DNA of 9,554 nt from Fimenecus sp964527585 (lineage in GTDB: Bacteria; Bacillota; Clostridia; Oscillospirales; Acutalibacteraceae). The stretch lies in the NCBI GenBank assembly GCA_964527585.1, contig CAZGPE010000034.1, forward strand, positions 1-9,554, in the 5' to 3' direction. The notes beneath the pieces are model-generated. The model was not told where the DNA came from and searched no databases. It worked only from the letters and a program-made list of their open reading frames with translations. Shown piece by piece: positions 5,640 to 9,554 of this stretch; within the stretch, counting starts at the first letter, position 1; every line of letters starts with the position of its first letter. Made by a program: the position numbers and the translations under genes.

Positions 5640-6202
5640 TTTGCTTCTTCTATTCGCTGTTGGTCGTCATCGATTTCCGGGAGTTCGGACAGAGAATTAA
5701 GCCCGAAGCATTTAAGGAATGTAAGAGTTGTACCGTATAAAATCGGACGACCGGGAGCGTCAAGTCTTCCTTTTTCTTCAACAAGCCCTTTTTCGACCAA
5801 AGAATTTATTATACCGGAACAGTCAACGCCTCTGACCTGTTCGACATACCCTTTCGTTACAGGCTGTCTGTAAGCGATAACCGAAAGTGCTTCGAGAGCA
5901 GGCTTTGATATTGGAGTATTTCGTTTTATTTCAAGGTACGCTGTTACATACCGAGCATGAGAAGTGCGTGTGCAAAGCTGAACACAGTTTTCCGTTTTAA
6001 CGAGTTGAAAACCGGCATCACGGTCATCAAGACTTTTTTCAAGCTTTTCACAAACCAATTTTATTTCCGTAGGAGTAATTTCAAAAATTTCGGAAAGCTT
6101 TTCAATTGACACGGGTTCTCCGGCAGCAAAAAGTACCGCCTCAACAGAACCTATAAGACTTTTTTCGTCGTATTCGACATATTTTTCAGAGAACTTCGGC
6201 AT
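5636..6202 (-). CDS. scpB: Segregation and condensation protein B
   Basis: ScpB (188 residues) dimerises and binds ScpA to form, with SMC, the bacterial condensin that organises and segregates the chromosome. Two winged-helix domains are visible: the first at about 15-85 (LIGSVEAVLFAAGEPVSIEK ... FQLVKTENCVQL), and the second at about 95-170 with the hallmark ALSVIAYRQPVTKGYVEQVRGVD, then GLVEEKGRLDAPGRPILYGTT and FLKCFGL. The length is usual for the family. ATG 6202 has a strong AAGGAGG at about 6217-6211 inside the end of scpA, which it overlaps by 17 bases; the conserved scpA-scpB order and overlap indicate coupled synthesis. Confidence 0.95.
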   Translation of the reverse strand: MPKFSEKYVEYDEKSLIGSVEAVLFAAGEPVSIEKLSEIFEITPTEIKLVCEKLEKSLDDRDAGFQLVKTENCVQLCTRTSHARYVTAYLEIKRNTPISKPALEALSVIAYRQPVTKGYVEQVRGVDCSGIINSLVEKGLVEEKGRLDAPGRPILYGTTLTFLKCFGLNSLSELPEIDDDQQRIEEAK

Positions 6203-6944
6203 GATTGTTTTCCTCCTTTTTTTCCCTGTTCAGAGTTATTTTGTAATCGTCTTCTCCGCAATGGACAACGGTTATCCGACCTGCTTTGACGAGTTCCAAA
6301 ACCGCCAGAAAGCAAGCAACTTTGTCGGAACGGGAGGGTGATTTTGCAAAAAGAGTGTTGAATTTTACGGGAGCATCAAACGACAGGGAACGAACGAGAA
6401 TACGCAATATGTAAATTATTTTCTCTTCAATTGTAACAACGGGAACTTTGAGTATGGAGCCGAGAGTTTCTCTTTTGTCGGATTCGCGGCGATCCCGCCG
6501 GGCTGCTTTCAGATATTGCATAATCTGTGCCAGCTCCGATGCTTCTCCTTTTTTAATTACTTTTGTTATGACCGCAGGAGCACAAGGAGAACAGTATCTT
6601 CCGAAAAATTTTTCGTATCTCTCGGAAAAAAACTCTGCTGCAACTTTCATTTTTTGATATTCAATAAGAGCGTTGACGAGTCCTTCACGCGGATCCGCCT
6701 CTTCTTCGTCACGAGGAAGAAGCATTTTCGATTTCACATATAAAAGTTCCGATGCCATCACTATAAACTCGGCGGAAACGGAAATGTTTTCCTGTCTCAT
6801 TTCGTCGAGATAATCAAGGTACTGCTCGAGAATATCGGCGATGGGAATGTCGTAAATGCTGACTTTGTTCTTCTGAATAAGTGATAAAAGAAGATCGAGC
6901 GGACCGGCAAACACATCACTTCGGTACTTAAAGGAGTCAATCAT
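6186..6944 (-). CDS. scpA: Segregation and condensation protein A (kleisin)
   Basis: ScpA is the kleisin subunit bridging the SMC heads in bacterial condensin. The N-terminal SMC-neck-binding region has the family signature FAGPLDLLLSLIQKNKVSIYDIPIADI, followed by YLDYLDEM and the helix ELLYVKSKMLLPRDEEE. The variable middle is rich in charged residues, and the C-terminal winged helix (about 180-245) carries FLAVLELVKAGRI and the closing beta strands. I choose ATG 6944 (252 residues): it sits just after the stop of the M50 protease gene (TAATATG). An in-frame GTG at 6962 would add six residues but lacks a ribosome site. Partner scpB follows with an overlap. Confidence 0.95.
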   Translation of the reverse strand: MIDSFKYRSDVFAGPLDLLLSLIQKNKVSIYDIPIADILEQYLDYLDEMRQENISVSAEFIVMASELLYVKSKMLLPRDEEEADPREGLVNALIEYQKMKVAAEFFSERYEKFFGRYCSPCAPAVITKVIKKGEASELAQIMQYLKAARRDRRESDKRETLGSILKVPVVTIEEKIIYILRILVRSLSFDAPVKFNTLFAKSPSRSDKVACFLAVLELVKAGRITVVHCGEDDYKITLNREKKEENNHAEVL

Positions 6945-6945
6945 A

Positions 6946-7641
6946 TTATAACCCGAATTCACCGAAAAATATCTTTTGCGGAAGATACATCACTATTCGT
7001 TCCGTAAAATCTGTTGCGGTATTCAACAAAGGCGACAGTATATCCGTAAACAACAGTATCGCAACAATTATAATTTGTATATACTGTTCGTATTCGTGAT
7101 AAATAACATACGCCTTTTGCGGAAGGAACGAGTCGATTATCCGCGATCCGTCAAAAGGAGGTATCGGAAGCATATTAAATATTGCAAATGCAATGTTATA
7201 CAGTACAAAAAACTGAAGTATATTCAAAAGAGCAAGTATCACTTGACATTGCTTTTCCGTAATGTTTTCAAAATGAACATAGCGAAAAATACAAAAAAAA
7301 GCAAAATAGTATACAAAAGCAAATATAAAACTCGACAAAAGGTTCGCAATCGGTCCGGCAAGTGCGGTAAATGCCATATCCCTCTTTGGCTTTTTAAAGT
7401 ACCTTGAATTGACAGGAACCGGCTTTGCCCAGCCGAATCCGATAAAAAACATGGACAGAAAGCCCAAAACATCTATATGTTTCGTCGGATTTAGCGTGAG
7501 CCGTCCGAGATTGCGTGCGGTATCGTCTCCGAGACGATAGGCAACATAAGCGTGAGAAAATTCGTGAACCGACATACTGTAAAATATTGCCGGAAGTGAC
7601 AACAACATAGAAAGCAGAGCTTCTTTTGAAAAATCAAACAT
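6946..7641 (-). CDS. Site-2-protease-type (M50) membrane zinc metalloprotease
   Basis: The 231-residue integral membrane protein belongs to the short M50 group near rhomboid-like/FtsH-independent YwhC-type proteases. H26-E27-F-S-H30 in SVHEFSHAYVAYRLGDDTA gives two zinc ligands and the catalytic glutamate. The second hallmark NMLPIPPFDGSRIID contributes Asp164 as third ligand. GRLTLNPTKHIDVLG and the AGPIANLL segment are also family-typical. Four to five hydrophobic helices are visible. The family cleaves substrates within the membrane, for example anti-sigma factors; the substrate here is unknown. ATG 7641 follows AAAGGAT (about 7653-7647), which overlaps the TrmH stop. It precedes scpA, an arrangement I recall as frequent in clostridia, so it is probably cotranscribed with it. 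Confidence 0.9.
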   Translation of the reverse strand: MFDFSKEALLSMLLSLPAIFYSMSVHEFSHAYVAYRLGDDTARNLGRLTLNPTKHIDVLGFLSMFFIGFGWAKPVPVNSRYFKKPKRDMAFTALAGPIANLLSSFIFAFVYYFAFFCIFRYVHFENITEKQCQVILALLNILQFFVLYNIAFAIFNMLPIPPFDGSRIIDSFLPQKAYVIYHEYEQYIQIIIVAILLFTDILSPLLNTATDFTERIVMYLPQKIFFGEFGL

Positions 7642-7644
7642 AAT

Positions 7645-8409
7645 TTATCCTTTCCGATTTTGTCTTGCAACTTCAAAAGCAAGAACCGATGAAGCGGCAG
7701 TGGCTGTAAGGGATATTTTAAAATCCCTTTCATAAGCAATTTTGACGATATTGTCGGCGGCTGCCAGAAATTCTTTGCTTATACCTCTTTTTTCCCCGCC
7801 TATAATGAGCAAAACAGGTTTTTTCAAAACGGGATCCGTATGAAGCGTATCTGTGGCTTCATCTGCACATACTATTCTGTATCCGAACTCCCGTGCAGTT
7901 GAAATAAGTTCGTTTTTTTCGGAATATACGGCACAGTCAATCATTTCCGTCGCACCTGCGGAACCCCGTATACAAACGCCTGCGGCTGTTAACCAATTTC
8001 GAGGTGACAGTATCATTCCGTCGGCTCCCGCAGCATACATAGCACGCACGGAATAAGCAAAATTATAAGGATCTTCTATTCCGTCCAAATGAAATAAAAA
8101 TCCGTTCGGATTGGCAAAAATGTCCCTCAGTTTTACCGTATTTCTCTCTCCGACAACAGCTATCATTCCACCGTGTGTCGAACTCGTGGTATTATCTTCT
8201 ATAAAACTGTCGGAACATCTTTCAAACGGTATTCCGCGATTTTTACAAAGCGTAAAAATGCGTTTTGCACGGTGATCGCTGAAGAGTTTTTTGTTTTCCG
8301 AATAAAAAACTTTTTCGATATTGCGGGAATTTTCCGTTAAAACCGTAAGAATCGACAGAGTGCCTTCGGCAAAGGAAGAAACTTTTTCTTTTTCTGATTC
8401 TTTTTTCAT
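7645..8409 (-). CDS. TrmH/SpoU-family RNA 2'-O-methyltransferase
   Basis: The 254-residue protein has an N-terminal substrate-binding domain with an EG-type start (FAEGTLSILTVL, about 13-24) and a C-terminal SPOUT knot domain. Motif 1 is LDGIEDPYNFAYSVRAMYAAGADG (Asn116, Arg122), and motif 2 is LLIIGGEKRGIS (about 200-211). The last motif is ISLTATAASSVLAFEVARQ, where the usual SLNVS is replaced by a divergent sequence lacking the asparagine. The family methylates ribose in tRNA or rRNA using SAM; the target here is unknown. ATG 8409 is chosen because the longer in-frame opening to 8664 would run antisense through the start of the radical SAM gene and lacks family similarity. It is the first gene of the leftward cluster. 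Confidence 0.85.
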   Translation of the reverse strand: MKKESEKEKVSSFAEGTLSILTVLTENSRNIEKVFYSENKKLFSDHRAKRIFTLCKNRGIPFERCSDSFIEDNTTSSTHGGMIAVVGERNTVKLRDIFANPNGFLFHLDGIEDPYNFAYSVRAMYAAGADGMILSPRNWLTAAGVCIRGSAGATEMIDCAVYSEKNELISTAREFGYRIVCADEATDTLHTDPVLKKPVLLIIGGEKRGISKEFLAAADNIVKIAYERDFKISLTATAASSVLAFEVARQNRKG

Positions 8410-8456
8410 TTGTAATTTCTCTTTATATGTGTTATGATTTATTTGAGGTGAAAAAG

Positions 8457-9338
8457 ATGACTTGTAATATTTGCCCGAGGAAATGTAACGCAAACCGGTC
8501 GGAAAAACCGGGATTTTGCGGTTGCGGAGAAAATATATGCATTTCTTACACCATGCGTCATTATTGGGAAGAACCCTGCATAAGCGGAAAATCGGGATCG
8601 GGAGCAATATTTTTTTCGGGCTGTAATCTAAAATGTATTTATTGCCAAAATTACTCCGTTTCAAACGGAGTAACCGGAAAAAATCTTACCGAAGGCGAAT
8701 TTTGCAGCCTGGTGCTCAATATCGCATCTTCCGGTGTGCATAATATAAATCTCGTAACTCCGACTCATTTTACACAAAACATTGTTTCGGCACTGTCAAA
8801 AATAAAGTCTGAAATAAGTGTTCCTGTTGTGTGGAACAGTTCCGGATACGAAAATCCCGAAAGTATTCGTATGCTTAGAGGGATAGTCGACATTTTTCTG
8901 TGTGATATCAAGTATAAGTCATCAAAGCTTTCAAAAGAATACTCCGGAGCCGAAAATTATTTCGATACCGCAAAAAAGGCACTCGAAGAAATGCTCGGCA
9001 TAACAGGTGCCCCTGTATTTACCGATGAAGGATTGCTTTCGTCCGGAGTCATTGTCCGCCACCTTGTACTTCCCGGAAGCAGAGAAGATTCAGCCGATAT
9101 ACTGCGTGAGTTGGAATATATGAAAAATGAAATCGTCCTGAGTCTCATGAGGCAATACACGCCAACGCCTCAAACCCGCCGTCATCCCAAGCTTTCAAGG
9201 TACTTGACGAGTCTTGAATACAAAGCGGTGACGGATTTGGCACTTAATCTCGGATATAAAGGATATGTTCAGAGTAAGGAATCCGTCGGAATAAAATACA
9301 CACCCGATTTTGAAAGAACATGGGATTTTAACTGTTGA
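8457..9338 (+). CDS. pflX: PflX-type radical SAM protein
   Basis: This 294-residue protein matches the PflX family (COG1313-like) of radical SAM proteins, related to pyruvate formate-lyase activators but with no established substrate. The N-terminus carries CNICPRKC and GFCGCGE (Cys3, Cys6, Cys10, Cys21), a probable extra metal site, then HYWEEPCISG, a family signature. FFSGCNLKCIYCQNY holds the C-x3-C-x2-C cluster (Cys56, Cys60, Cys63) that binds the SAM-coordinating iron-sulfur cluster. INLVTPTHFTQNIV, VWNSSGYE and DIFLCDIKY are typical barrel strands; RHLVLPG and LMRQYTPT follow. ATG 8457 is preferred over the in-frame ATG 8427 because GAGGTG lies at 8445-8450 and the family begins at this methionine. 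It is divergent from the TrmH-like gene, with 47 bases between their starts. Confidence 0.88.
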   Translation: MTCNICPRKCNANRSEKPGFCGCGENICISYTMRHYWEEPCISGKSGSGAIFFSGCNLKCIYCQNYSVSNGVTGKNLTEGEFCSLVLNIASSGVHNINLVTPTHFTQNIVSALSKIKSEISVPVVWNSSGYENPESIRMLRGIVDIFLCDIKYKSSKLSKEYSGAENYFDTAKKALEEMLGITGAPVFTDEGLLSSGVIVRHLVLPGSREDSADILRELEYMKNEIVLSLMRQYTPTPQTRRHPKLSRYLTSLEYKAVTDLALNLGYKGYVQSKESVGIKYTPDFERTWDFNC

Positions 9339-9554
9339 TTTATTATACTATTTTGTAAATAAAATGTCAAGCACGGAGAGTGTAAATTGAGAGATTTTAA
9401 CTGTCAGCTTTATTTTTTAGAGCTTATTCGATTTTTATTTCAAAAAATGATGTATTTTGTCACATCGCTAAATTAGCAAGGTTAAGAAAATCTTTAATAT
9501 TTGTCGGTTTGTCAATGATGTGTTACAAAATCAGAAAACTTCTCCAATTTGAAT
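9339..9554. other. AT-rich region after pflX with repeats, no convincing gene
   Basis: No family-recognisable reading frame is seen. It contains a second copy of GATTTTAACTGT at 9393-9404 (the first, 9324-9335, is the end of pflX). An inverted repeat, ATTTTGTCACATC at 9454-9466 against GATGTGTTACAAAAT at 9517-9531, encloses a small palindrome GCTAAATTAGC (9467-9477). A TTG-started frame at 9387-9476 (29 residues) with GGAGAG at 9375-9380 is possible but weak. Confidence 0.6.

Noticed and set aside
8410..8438. Promoter TTGTAA-17-TATGAT for pflX
   Set aside because: The spacing is right, but transcription would start at the ribosome site itself, leaving almost no leader; too weak to annotate.
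8410..8664. N-terminal extension of the TrmH-like protein from 8664
   Set aside because: It runs antisense through the start of the radical SAM gene and lacks family similarity; ATG 8409 fits the family.
9387..9476. 29-residue frame with TTG start and GGAGAG site
   Set aside because: Short, rare start codon, no recognisable family; may be a duplicated scrap of the pflX end.

Overview
The window joins two kinds of DNA. Bases 1 to about 2180 look like the end of an integrated mobile element (prophage or integrative conjugative element). Bases 2180-9554 look like the core chromosome of a low-GC, probably endospore-forming Clostridia-type Firmicute. Evidence for the host: a tmRNA with the tag ANDNLAYAA, a GerW/YtfJ sporulation protein, a YtfI-like DUF2953 partner, ScpA/ScpB, a DacF-type carboxypeptidase and an RluB-type pseudouridine synthase arranged much as in Bacillus/Clostridium chromosomes. 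The species cannot be named from the sequence.

Element side (all genes on +): a 5'-truncated N-6 adenine methylase-like gene (1-503); a tiny cysteine-rich gene that appears split by a one-base frameshift (496-698); a small XRE-type repressor (695-925), joined to its predecessors by start/stop overlaps; then a TATAAT box overlain by a 9-bp inverted repeat, driving a SprT-like zinc metalloprotease (1043-1795). Bases 1796-2179 carry no gene but are dense in structure: a perfect 12-bp hairpin, repeated CAGCAG units, an AT-rich core between inverted CAGCAG copies, and two intrinsic terminators facing the tmRNA. Base composition is visibly more GC-rich in the element genes than in the host genes.

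Junction: the tRNA-like 3' end of ssrA (tmRNA, - strand, 2180-2527) lies exactly where element-type sequence stops. The 3' end of ssrA is a classic integrase target, so this is the likely attachment site. No second copy of the ssrA end is in the window, so the other end of the element lies upstream of base 1.

Host side: eight closely packed - strand genes read leftward from about 8409: TrmH/SpoU-type RNA methyltransferase, M50 site-2-type protease, scpA, scpB, DUF2953 (ytfI-like), ytfJ/gerW, dacF-type D,D-carboxypeptidase, rluB. Overlaps of 4-8 bp, or gaps of a few to tens of bases, suggest one operon combining chromosome segregation (ScpAB), envelope/sporulation functions (DacF, YtfJ, YtfI) and ribosomal RNA modification. 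No convincing terminator separates rluB from ssrA, which has its own sigma-A-type promoter. Divergently, on +, a PflX-type radical SAM protein begins at 8457. The last 216 bases hold no convincing gene but contain a short direct repeat of the pflX end and an inverted repeat.
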